NCBI GenBank assembly: GCA_038108875.1
Contig: JAYNII010000001.1
Span: 62,001-126,000 of the forward strand
Length of the DNA stretch: 64,000 bases
Origin: VMDH01 sp038108875
Lineage (GTDB): Bacteria > Pseudomonadota > Gammaproteobacteria > Magnimaribacterales > D2472
Direction: 5' to 3'
Position 1 is the stretch's first letter, and each line of letters begins with the position of its first letter. The notes under the pieces are model-generated. The model was not told where the DNA came from and did not search any database. It saw only the letters and a program-made list of their open reading frames with translations. The position numbers were made by a program, and so were the translations under genes. Of the stretch, positions 51,939 to 60,079 are shown one piece after another.

Positions 51939-53461
51939 TGGCCATCTTTACTATTAAGAAAACTGAAAATAAGAAAATTCTTTGCACTCAAAGCCCTATA
52001 GACTTTTCTCCTCTAACCGAAATTGAATGCTCTTCTAAACAAGAGGTAAGTAATGCATTTCTAAATGCTAGAAAAGCTCAATCTGAGTGGAAAAATGTGG
52101 CAATTGAAAAAAGAATAGAGCTTCTAGATAAACTAGCGCTCATTATTTCACAACAAAAAGAGAGAATAATTGAAGTAGTAATAAGCGAGACAGGTAAACC
52201 TCGACAAGAGGCTTTATCTATGGAAGTTTACTCTGCACTTGACTCTATAATTTTCTATAGCAAACGTGCAAAGAAATGGCTTGCAGACGAGCCTGTCAAA
52301 CTTCATGGACCAATGCGTTTTCTTAAAAAATGCAAAGTAATTTATAAACCCAGAGGAGTAATTGGGATCATTACCCCATGGAATGGACCATTTATTTTGT
52401 CTATTAACCCCGTTATCCAATGTGTGCTTTCCGGAAACGCTGCCATCATTAAGCCATCAGAAGTAACTCCACTTTCTGGTCAATTAGTAGAAGAGATGTT
52501 TGTGTTGGCTGGCGCTCCTAAACACTTAGTGCAAGTCTTGATAGGTGATGGAGAGGTTGGGGAGGCTTTAATTGCAAATAAACCAGATAAATTATCTTTT
52601 ACTGGTTCTGTTAATACTGGAAGAAAGGTCGCGGAGTTATGCGGAAAACTCTTAATTCCCTTTAGCCTTGAACTAGGAGGAAAAGATGCCATGGTGGTTT
52701 GTGATGATTCAAATATCAAGGAAGCTGCCCAAGGAGCAGTCATGGGATCTTGTATGAATGCTGGGCAATACTGTTGCGGAACTGAAAGAATTTATGTATT
52801 ACATTCGATTTATGATGAATTTGTTGAAGAGGTTTCAAAGATTACAGCAAATCTTATTCAATCAGATAAGGGATTTGTAGATATAGGAGCAACCTTCTGG
52901 GATAAACAATTAGAAATTATCGAGGATCATGTTCATGATGCTGTTTCCAAGGGCGCCAAAATACTGGTTGGAGGTATAAGGAATCCTAAGCTTTCTGGGC
53001 TATTTTATTTACCAACTGTTATGGTTGATGTTGATCACTCAATGAAAATTATGCAAGAAGAAACTTTTGGTCCAATTATTTGCATAATGAAGGTTAAAGA
53101 TGAAGAGGAGGCTATGCAACTAGCTAATGATTCGAAATATGGTTTAAACGGTAATATTTGGACTCAAAATTTACAAAAAGGTGAAAAGCTTGCGCGTTCC
53201 CTGGAAACAGGAGCTTGCTCCATCAATGATATGGCGATGAGTTATGGTTTGAATGAGGTTCCATTTGGTGGTTTGAAAGAAAGTGGACTAGGATTTGTAA
53301 ACGGCAAGGAAGGGTTTAGAAGTTATTGCCATGCAATGCCTATAGTAATTGGTAAGAAGCCATCCTCTGTTTACCCTTATACAGAAAAGAGTTATCGACA
53401 GCTTGAACAAGCTATCAAAATATTTTTTGATAATAAATTTTTTAGAAAGTTATTTGGTTAA
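51938..53461 (+). CDS. NAD(P)-dependent aldehyde dehydrogenase
   Basis: 507 residues. GPFILSINPVIQCVLSGNAAIIKPSE is the NAD site, FTGSVNTGRKV the GxTxxG loop, Glu245 in LELGGKDAM and Cys279 in NAGQYCCGTE the catalytic pair, and QEETFGPII the C-terminal hallmark. It oxidises an aldehyde to its acid. A short C-terminal extension (about 475-507) follows the usual end. Coupled to the APH-like kinase upstream, divergent to the sulfotransferase/DUF1214 genes. Confidence 0.92.
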   Translation: MAIFTIKKTENKKILCTQSPIDFSPLTEIECSSKQEVSNAFLNARKAQSEWKNVAIEKRIELLDKLALIISQQKERIIEVVISETGKPRQEALSMEVYSALDSIIFYSKRAKKWLADEPVKLHGPMRFLKKCKVIYKPRGVIGIITPWNGPFILSINPVIQCVLSGNAAIIKPSEVTPLSGQLVEEMFVLAGAPKHLVQVLIGDGEVGEALIANKPDKLSFTGSVNTGRKVAELCGKLLIPFSLELGGKDAMVVCDDSNIKEAAQGAVMGSCMNAGQYCCGTERIYVLHSIYDEFVEEVSKITANLIQSDKGFVDIGATFWDKQLEIIEDHVHDAVSKGAKILVGGIRNPKLSGLFYLPTVMVDVDHSMKIMQEETFGPIICIMKVKDEEEAMQLANDSKYGLNGNIWTQNLQKGEKLARSLETGACSINDMAMSYGLNEVPFGGLKESGLGFVNGKEGFRSYCHAMPIVIGKKPSSVYPYTEKSYRQLEQAIKIFFDNKFFRKLFG

Positions 53462-53462
53462 A

Positions 53463-53888
53463 CTAAGAGTCTGATTCTTTTTCGATTTTAACTTTTACTT
53501 CTATTTTTGCATCCTCATCACCAATATTATTTTTTATTGTGTTCACTATTTTCTCTATATCAATTTTAGTGATGCCCTCAGCAACTCCATCAATCTCAAT
53601 TTTTTCAAGCGCTGCTTCAAGATCAGTGTCATCATCAAGTTTTAACATAATTACTTTCTTTTCGGATGATGTATCACTTAACTCTATTTCTTCGCCATCT
53701 TTATCTTTCCAAACTCTTTTCTCTAGTATCTTTGGGTGGTGCATTTTTGGCATGTCTATTCCATCACCTTTAAACATCATTACGTGATCACCTCTGAAGT
53801 TAGGTTTGGGTTTTAAAAAGTCATCTAATATGATTGCGCCCCCAATTAAAGACCCAACAATTAGTGCTTGAATATATTTTTCATTCAT
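53463..53888 (-). CDS. Small acidic membrane-anchored protein of unknown function
   Basis: 141 residues; I do not recognise a family. The N-terminus MNEKYIQALIVGSLIGGAIILDDFL is a single hydrophobic segment, either a signal anchor or an uncleaved export signal, and the rest is soluble, strongly acidic and Lys-rich (LKLDDDTDLEAALEKIEIDG). The C-terminal part may be a coiled region. It converges tightly with the aldehyde dehydrogenase (1 nt gap) and lies 46 nt downstream of the SDR stop on the same strand. Confidence 0.6.
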   Translation of the reverse strand: MNEKYIQALIVGSLIGGAIILDDFLKPKPNFRGDHVMMFKGDGIDMPKMHHPKILEKRVWKDKDGEEIELSDTSSEKKVIMLKLDDDTDLEAALEKIEIDGVAEGITKIDIEKIVNTIKNNIGDEDAKIEVKVKIEKESDS

Positions 53889-53934
53889 AAGTCTCTCCTG
53901 CGATCAATATTTGACAATTATAATTTAAATAAGT

Positions 53935-54696
53935 TCATTTAAGAGCGTTTAAATAAGCTGGATTTTCACCCCCTCCATGAACTTCAAGGGCTGCACCAGA
54001 AATCCAACTTGCATTATTGGAGCTTAAGAATAGGCAAGCATGTGCAATATCTGATGGAGTTCCCATTCTCTTTAAGGGAATAGTTTTTGCAACTTTTTTC
54101 ATTTGAGTTTTATTGCCGTAGTGAATGAGAGAATTTTCAGTTTCTATGTAGCCTGTAATAATTGCATTGACTCTAATCTTTGGCGCCCATTCAATTGCTA
54201 AAGTTTGAGTTAGATTTACTAACCCGCCTTTAGCAGCACCGTAGGCTGCACTTCCTGGTGTTGGTCTATTAGCAGTTACACTTGAGATGTTAATGATGGA
54301 TGAAACTGTTTTTTGCTTGAGCATTCTTTTTGCAATGAGCACGCTCATTTGTAACTGAGCTGTTAAGTTAAAATCAATTACAGACTTATGAAAATTTATT
54401 GACCCTTCTATCGCGTTAATTAGGGGAGAGCCACCAGCATTATTAATTAATATATCAATGTTTTTTGTGTAGGTAAGTATTTCATTTATAGCATTTTCAA
54501 TAGACACATTGTCTCTAATATCACACTTTATGAAGACAGCCTTATTGCCTTTTTTAATAATTTGCTTTTTGATTGGGTTTCTTGATAAAACAAAGACTTT
54601 TGAACCCTCAGCTAGATAAGATTCAGCTATGCCTTTGCCAATTCCTTTGGTACCTCCTGTAACAATAACAGATTTGTTTTTAAATTGATTGTTCAT
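53935..54696 (-). CDS. Short-chain dehydrogenase/reductase
   Basis: 253 residues. TGGTKGIG (13-20) binds the cofactor, DILINNAGGSPL the following NNAG, and the catalytic site is ISSVTANRPTPGSAAYGAAKGGL (Ser, Tyr, Lys). It ends with the usual SGAALEVHGGGENPA. The basic residues after the first beta strand (SRNPIKKQ) suggest NADP use. It is divergent from the F420 operon with 55 nt between starts, so the two may be jointly regulated. Confidence 0.9.
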   Translation of the reverse strand: MNNQFKNKSVIVTGGTKGIGKGIAESYLAEGSKVFVLSRNPIKKQIIKKGNKAVFIKCDIRDNVSIENAINEILTYTKNIDILINNAGGSPLINAIEGSINFHKSVIDFNLTAQLQMSVLIAKRMLKQKTVSSIINISSVTANRPTPGSAAYGAAKGGLVNLTQTLAIEWAPKIRVNAIITGYIETENSLIHYGNKTQMKKVAKTIPLKRMGTPSDIAHACLFLSSNNASWISGAALEVHGGGENPAYLNALK

Positions 54697-54713
54697 CTTT
54701 AGTCTGCAGTTAT

Positions 54714-54719
54714 TATAAT
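54714..54719 (+). promoter_or_regulatory. -10 element candidate for the F420 operon
   Basis: TATAAT at 54714-54719, in the 55-nt gap before npdG. A weak TTCATC at 54692-54697 with a 16-nt spacer could be the -35. GGAG lies 8 nt before the npdG ATG. Start of transcription would be near 54726. Confidence 0.4.
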
Positions 54720-54751
54720 GATGCTTCTAATTTTGTCATAACGGAGAATAG

Positions 54752-55387
54752 ATGAAAATTGCCATTTTAGGAGGAACCGGTTCCCTTGGGACAGGACTTG
54801 CCCGACGTTGGATTAAAGCAGGTCATGAAATTATCATTGGCTCTCGTTCCAAAGATTCTGCACTAAAAGCAACCCAGGCTTTAGATTTACCTGATGCTAA
54901 TGCATGTTTGAACGAGGAAGCAGCTAGAATAGGCGATATAGCGTGTTTAACGGTTCCCTTTGCACATCAAGTTTCAACCTTAGAAACTGTAAAGGAAGAA
55001 TTACGCTATAAGATACTTGTTGATGCAACTGTTCCGTTAGTTCCTCCAAAAGTAATGCGTGTTCAACTACCTGCAGGTGATGGATGCGCCGCTATGATTG
55101 CTCAAAGGATTTTAGGAGAGGAGGTGAGCGTCGTTTCAGCTTTTCAGAATATTTCTGCTGAACTCTTACAATCTTCACACCCAATCAATTGTGATGTATT
55201 AGTATGTGGGGATAGAAGAGAAGACAGAGAAACTGTCATCAGTCTTATTTCAGATATGGGATTAAAAGGATGGCATGCAGGACCTTTGTGTAACTCAGCT
55301 GCCGCAGAGGCTTTGACCTCTGTGCTAATAGCAATAAATAAAAATCATGCTATCTCTCACTCAGGGATCGCTGTTACTGGAGTTTAG
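54752..55387 (+). CDS. npdG: F420H2:NADP oxidoreductase (NpdG)
   Basis: 211 residues. MKIAILGGTGSLGTGLARRW is the Rossmann loop and IIGSRSKDS the NADP-binding basic turn; the middle (CLTVPFAHQVSTLE) and the end (NSAAAEALTSVLIAINKNHAISHSGIAVTGV) match NPDG-type coenzyme F420-dependent NADP oxidoreductases. It moves hydride between F420 and NADP, so the cell can reduce F420 from NADPH. First gene of the F420 operon; its TAG is followed two bases later by the presumed ATA start of cofE. Confidence 0.9.
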   Translation: MKIAILGGTGSLGTGLARRWIKAGHEIIIGSRSKDSALKATQALDLPDANACLNEEAARIGDIACLTVPFAHQVSTLETVKEELRYKILVDATVPLVPPKVMRVQLPAGDGCAAMIAQRILGEEVSVVSAFQNISAELLQSSHPINCDVLVCGDRREDRETVISLISDMGLKGWHAGPLCNSAAAEALTSVLIAINKNHAISHSGIAVTGV

Positions 55388-55389
55388 CT

Positions 55390-56160
55390 ATAACTGGTTC
55401 TGCAGAATTAAACCTAATTGGTTTAAAAGATTTTCCACTAGTTTTTCCTGGCGATTCAATTCCAGAACTCATCATTGCTGCAGTTAAATCAAGTAAAAAA
55501 AAGATCCAAGATGGTGATATTTTTGCTATTGCTCAAAAAATTGTTTCAAAATCAGAAAATCGTTATAGGTTCCTGACAGATTACTCCCCCAGTAAAGAGG
55601 CCAAGGAAATTGCTAAAAAAATAGGAAAAGATGAAAGATTTGTTGAGGCTGTTTTACAAGAATCAAATAAAGTTGTTAGATATAGAAAAAATGTTCTAAT
55701 TGTCGAACATAAACTTGGATTTATTCATGCTAATGCTGGTATAGACCGATCTAACATAGATCAATCCAATGAAAGGATACTTCTCTTACCTCTTAATCCA
55801 GATAATTCTGCGAATAAAATAAGACTGAGCTTAAAAAGGTACTTTAAGGCTGACGTTGGTGTAATTATTACCGACACTATGGGAAGACCCTTTAGAAATG
55901 GCATTGTTGGTTTTGCGATTGGCGCAAGTAACATAAATTCGATTAGAGACGAGAGGGGTAAAAAAGATTTATTTGGAAATGAACTCAAAGTTACTCAAAT
56001 TGGTATAGCAGATGAGCTAGCTGCTGCAGCGTCCTTAGTAATGGGTCAGGCAGATCAAAGTATGCCAGTCGTTTTAATTCGGGGTCATCAAACAATAAAA
56101 AATGAAATTAGCAATGCTCAGGTCCTAATTAGAGAAGAAGAGGAAGACCTTTTTAGATGA
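55390..56160 (+). CDS. cofE: Coenzyme F420:L-glutamate ligase, non-standard start
   Basis: 256 residues if the ATA at 55390 is the start. Translating onward gives ITGSAELNLIGLKDFPLVFP, then AIAQKIVSKSENR, LIVEHKLGFIHANAGIDRSN, VGVIITDTMGRPFRNGIVGFAIG and ADELAAAASLVMGQA, an intact, full-length CofE comparable to the archaeal enzyme (about 249). It adds glutamates to F420-0 using GTP. No ATG, GTG or TTG occurs in this frame between the stop at 55339 and the ATG at 55879, which would cut off two thirds of the enzyme. Sequence is otherwise intact, so a pseudogene is unlikely. It overlaps cofD by 4 nt. Confidence 0.85.
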   Translation: MTGSAELNLIGLKDFPLVFPGDSIPELIIAAVKSSKKKIQDGDIFAIAQKIVSKSENRYRFLTDYSPSKEAKEIAKKIGKDERFVEAVLQESNKVVRYRKNVLIVEHKLGFIHANAGIDRSNIDQSNERILLLPLNPDNSANKIRLSLKRYFKADVGVIITDTMGRPFRNGIVGFAIGASNINSIRDERGKKDLFGNELKVTQIGIADELAAAASLVMGQADQSMPVVLIRGHQTIKNEISNAQVLIREEEEDLFR

Positions 56161-57074
56161 AAACTCTACTCATTTGTGGTGGAGTTGGCGGAGCAAAGCT
56201 CGCCAAAGGTTTTTACCAAAGCAAACAAGATTTTGATGTGTTAGTGAATATCGGAGATGATTTTAATCATTTTGGGCTTCATATTTCTCCTGATTTAGAT
56301 ACTGTTATGTATACGTTGTCAGACAGAGTAAATACTTCGCAAGGGTGGGGTTTAGAGGACGATACATGGAAAACGCTAAAAAATATTGAATTAATTGGAG
56401 GAGATACTTGGTTTCAATTAGGGGATAAAGATCTTGCAACTCACATGGTAAGAACTCAATTATTAAAAACCCAAAACCTAACTCAAACCACTCAAAAAAT
56501 TTGCCAAGCATTTAACCTTTCGATAAATTTGTTTCCTGCTTCAGAAGATCTAATTCAGACAACAATTTATGAAGGCAACAATAGCTACTCTTTCCAAGAG
56601 TACTTTGTTAAACACAAGACCAATGTAGTTGTCAGCAGTATTGCATATCTTGGATTGGAACAGGCGTCTTTAAATCCAAATATAGATTTAGAGACTTATA
56701 ACAAAATAATTATCTGTCCCTCTAATCCTTATCTGAGTATTGATCCTATAGTTAAGATCAACGAGCTTTGGAATTTTCTAAATAAGAACAAAGAACGCGT
56801 TTTTGTTATATCACCGATTGTTGCAGACGCATCACTAAAAGGACCCACAGCAAAGATTATGCACTCCTTAGGAATTGATGTTAACGTTATTTCTATCGCA
56901 AAACACTATCGTGCTATAGCTGACAATATATTTATAGATGAAAGAGATAAACACTACGCTCAAGAGATTTCTAGTCTTGGAATGAATCCTTATCTGAGCA
57001 AACATCTAGTGATGACTTCAGACCAAGACAAGATTTCCTTGGCTGTTGAGATTCTAAAAGTCCTAAATGCATAG
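56157..57074 (+). CDS. cofD: 2-phospho-L-lactate transferase
   Basis: 305 residues. MKTLLICGGVGGAKLAKGF is the CofD opening GG-GGAKLA loop; VNIGDDFNHFGLHISPDLDTVMYTLSD, the FQLGDKDLATHMVRT segment and ICPSNPYLSIDPI are all hallmark elements. It transfers the phospho-lactyl or related group from the guanylylated donor made by CofC to the deazaflavin FO. It overlaps cofE by 4 nt and cofC by 8 nt. Confidence 0.95.
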   Translation: MKTLLICGGVGGAKLAKGFYQSKQDFDVLVNIGDDFNHFGLHISPDLDTVMYTLSDRVNTSQGWGLEDDTWKTLKNIELIGGDTWFQLGDKDLATHMVRTQLLKTQNLTQTTQKICQAFNLSINLFPASEDLIQTTIYEGNNSYSFQEYFVKHKTNVVVSSIAYLGLEQASLNPNIDLETYNKIIICPSNPYLSIDPIVKINELWNFLNKNKERVFVISPIVADASLKGPTAKIMHSLGIDVNVISIAKHYRAIADNIFIDERDKHYAQEISSLGMNPYLSKHLVMTSDQDKISLAVEILKVLNA

Positions 57075-57654
57075 CTTTCTTATACCTATTAAATTATCCG
57101 ATAATCCAAAATCTCGGCTGAGTAAAGTATTGTCTCTAAACAAAAGAATAGAATTTATGGAGTTTTGTTTGACTAATTTAATCAACTCTATATACGCAGT
57201 CATTCCCAACCCTGATATCCATCTTCTTATCAAAGGAATAAATGAAAAAGTATTTGCAGTTAATAAGCATTTTTCAGATCTGCCACTCAATCAGGCAATT
57301 CTATCCGTCACTAATAATCTTTTTGAATTTGGTCACCGCATAACAATTTTGCATGCAGATCTTCCTATATTGACAGAAGAATCAATAATCAGAATTAATC
57401 AAACAATACCCAAAAATGAAGCATATATTTATCCGGATGAATATCTCTCTGGCACAAATGGACTTACCTATACTCATGGTTCTATTAAAAAATTTGTTTT
57501 TGGGGATTCCAGCTACTCGAATTTTATTAATCTAGCCAAAATTGAAAACATAGAGATGATTTCTGTGAATGACCCTGGAATTGCATTTGATCTAGATGAT
57601 GAAGAAGATTTTATTAAAGTTCCTCAAAATATACGTAACAAACTGTTAGACTAG
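57067..57654 (+). CDS. cofC: 2-phospho-L-lactate (or PEP/3-phosphoglycerate) guanylyltransferase
   Basis: 195 residues with the CofC-type nucleotidyltransferase course: FLIPIKLSDNPKSRLSKVLS (nucleotide loop), ITILHADLPIL (metal-binding DxP), and the late NDPGIAFDLDDEEDF. It activates the small phospho-acid for CofD; the native substrate (2-phospholactate, phosphoenolpyruvate or 3-phosphoglycerate) cannot be told from sequence. Its frame starts inside cofD and the FO synthase begins 16 nt later. Confidence 0.9.
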   Translation: MHSFLIPIKLSDNPKSRLSKVLSLNKRIEFMEFCLTNLINSIYAVIPNPDIHLLIKGINEKVFAVNKHFSDLPLNQAILSVTNNLFEFGHRITILHADLPILTEESIIRINQTIPKNEAYIYPDEYLSGTNGLTYTHGSIKKFVFGDSSYSNFINLAKIENIEMISVNDPGIAFDLDDEEDFIKVPQNIRNKLLD

Positions 57655-57670
57655 TTATGTTAGTAAATCT

Positions 57671-60079
57671 ATGGCAAACCACAACTTATCAAATCTTGTT
57701 GCTCAACCTAGTCAGTTAGCAGAACTAGCTGGATTATCACTTTCAATTCAATCCATTGCAACAATACCCTTAACTGAAAAACTTGTTTCTCAAGCTTTTA
57801 AGGTTAAACAAGAGTTTTATGGAAATCTCATTTCTTACTCTCCTAAAGTTTTTATTCCCTTAACTTTTCTATGCAGAGATGTTTGTCATTATTGTACTTT
57901 TGCAAAGACACCAAAAAAAATTACTTCAGCCTATTTATCCAATGAAAAAATCTTAGAAATTTGCAAGGTTGGAAGCGCTCAGGGATGTTACGAAGCTCTT
58001 TTTACTCTTGGAGAGAAACCAGAATTAAGATATAAGACCGCAAGGGATTTTCTAACTCAACAAAACTTATCCTCTACAGTTCAATACTTACACCAGCAAG
58101 CAAAACAAGTATTTGATGAGACTGGGTTTATACCCCATATTAATGCTGGAAATTTATCCATTGAAGAGCTAATTCAATTCAAGCAAATATCTGGATCCGT
58201 TGGTCTCATGGTCGAATCTTCTTCAGATCGATTAACTCAAAAAGGCATGCCTCACTACGGTTCTCCCGATAAGAAACCATCAGCTCGCATAGAGACTTTA
58301 ATTAACGCAGGTATAGCTAAAATTCCATTTACAACTGGAGTATTAATAGGTATTGGTGAAACCAAAGAAGAACTAGTTAAGACTTTATTAGAGATAGTCA
58401 AAGTGCATAAAAGCTATAACCATATACAAGAAGTAATCATACAAAACTTTGTGCCTAAACCTCAAACTCTTATGTTTGACCACCCACCTGCATCCACTGA
58501 ATACCTCATTTGGGCCATTGCTATTGCTCGATTAATTCTTCCTATTGATATTAGTATCCAGGTACCGCCCAACTTGAATAAGGAAATTCTGAGCAAACTA
58601 ATACTATCCGGTATTAATGATTTTGGCGGAGTTTCGCCGGTTACTATAGATCATGTCAATCCTGAATCTTCGTGGCCAAATATTAAGCGTCTTGAAGAGC
58701 TTTGTAATAGGTTTGATATGCATTTAGTATCAAGATTGACCATCTACCCAAAATATCTTTCTGAAGAATTCAATTCTTACCTATCAAAATCTGTTAGATC
58801 AAAAGCAATTAAATTAGTCGATGCAAGTGGTTTTTTAAGAGAGGATGATTGGAGGGCTGGCGAATCTCAATTAGTTCCTTCATTTTATTCAACACCTAAG
58901 CGACTCACAAACATTAAAATTGCACTCGATAACCTAGATAAAAATAAGTCAATTAAAAACATTTCAGCTTTATTTCAGGCACGTGGCAGTGAGGTTAAAT
59001 TCCTTGGTGAAGCTGCTTTAGAAATAAAACAAACCCTTTATGGTAATAAATTAACTTTTGTTAATAACCGAAATATTAATTACACAAATATTTGTAAATA
59101 CAGTTGTAATTTTTGTGCTTTTTCTAAAGGGAGAGGTCATGATGATTTGAGAGGAAAACCATACGATATAAGTTTTGAAGAAATTCAGAGAAGGGTTTTA
59201 GAGGCTGAAAGAAGAGGGGCAACCGAAGTATGTCTTCAAGGCGGCATTCATCCAAAATATACTGGGGAAACTTATCTTAAGATTCTTGATTCCATCAGAG
59301 AAGTTTCACCGACCATCCATATTCATGCATTTTCTCCTTTGGAAATTAAACAAGGAAGCCGAACTTTAAATATGTCAATTCAAGACTATTTAAATCTACT
59401 TAAAAAAAGAGGTTTAAATTCAATACCGGGCACCGCTGCTGAAATCTTACATGACCCAGTTAGAAATATTATTTGTCCAGATAAACTTACCTCAGCTGAA
59501 TGGATTGAGGTTATAACTTCAGCTCATTCTCTGGGAATTCCCACTACATCAACTATCATGTTTGGCCATGTTGAGACTTATCATGATATCGCTATTCATC
59601 TACTAAAGATTTTGAATATCCAAGAACAATACCAAGGTTTCACTGAATTTGTGCCTCTTCCATTTGTTTCACAGGAAGCTCCAATTTTTAGACGAGGATC
59701 TGCAAGACCTGGACCATCCTTTAGAGAAACTTTTTTGATGCACAGCATTGCTCGTCTGCTATTTAAAGAAAAACTTCCAAACATTCAGGGATCTTGGGTC
59801 AAAGCGGGTATTGAAGGTTTAATGGAGCTAACAAAGAGTGGTATCAATGACATTGGTGGTATCTTAATGAATGAATCGATAACACGTGCAGCAGGGTCTG
59901 TGCATGGTCAAGAATTAGATATAAGGCTAATTACCAATAGATTAATGGACAAAGGAATTGAGTTAGAGCAAAGAAATACCTTATACGCAAAGCTAAGCAA
60001 CAGTATTGATGCATTGGTTTTTAAGTTAGCAATCCCTCTACAAGATATATCCAGCCAATCAGAGCGGGTCTCAAAATAA
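57671..60079 (+). CDS. fbiC: Bifunctional FO synthase (CofG-CofH fusion)
   Basis: 802 residues. Two radical-SAM domains: the N-terminal CofG half with LCRDVCHYCTF (Cys68, Cys72, Cys75) and the C-terminal CofH half with CKYSCNFCAFSKG (Cys475, Cys479, Cys482). EVCLQGGIHPKYTGETY and HAFSPLEIKQG are CofH landmarks. The pair joins tyrosine with a ribityl-uracil to make FO, the deazaflavin chromophore of F420. The fusion is the arrangement known from actinobacteria (FbiC); archaea usually have separate genes. The next gene starts directly after the stop with no gap. Confidence 0.95.
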   Translation: MANHNLSNLVAQPSQLAELAGLSLSIQSIATIPLTEKLVSQAFKVKQEFYGNLISYSPKVFIPLTFLCRDVCHYCTFAKTPKKITSAYLSNEKILEICKVGSAQGCYEALFTLGEKPELRYKTARDFLTQQNLSSTVQYLHQQAKQVFDETGFIPHINAGNLSIEELIQFKQISGSVGLMVESSSDRLTQKGMPHYGSPDKKPSARIETLINAGIAKIPFTTGVLIGIGETKEELVKTLLEIVKVHKSYNHIQEVIIQNFVPKPQTLMFDHPPASTEYLIWAIAIARLILPIDISIQVPPNLNKEILSKLILSGINDFGGVSPVTIDHVNPESSWPNIKRLEELCNRFDMHLVSRLTIYPKYLSEEFNSYLSKSVRSKAIKLVDASGFLREDDWRAGESQLVPSFYSTPKRLTNIKIALDNLDKNKSIKNISALFQARGSEVKFLGEAALEIKQTLYGNKLTFVNNRNINYTNICKYSCNFCAFSKGRGHDDLRGKPYDISFEEIQRRVLEAERRGATEVCLQGGIHPKYTGETYLKILDSIREVSPTIHIHAFSPLEIKQGSRTLNMSIQDYLNLLKKRGLNSIPGTAAEILHDPVRNIICPDKLTSAEWIEVITSAHSLGIPTTSTIMFGHVETYHDIAIHLLKILNIQEQYQGFTEFVPLPFVSQEAPIFRRGSARPGPSFRETFLMHSIARLLFKEKLPNIQGSWVKAGIEGLMELTKSGINDIGGILMNESITRAAGSVHGQELDIRLITNRLMDKGIELEQRNTLYAKLSNSIDALVFKLAIPLQDISSQSERVSK

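Noticed and set aside
55339..55400. Programmed -1 frameshift producing an NpdG-CofE fusion
   Set aside because: The zone around 55335-55346 holds no canonical X-XXY-YYZ slippery heptamer and no obvious stimulatory hairpin; coupled re-initiation is simpler.
55879..56160. A separate short gene starting at the ATG at 55879
   Set aside because: It is the C-terminal third of cofE; the frame upstream is open and encodes conserved CofE sequence to 55390.
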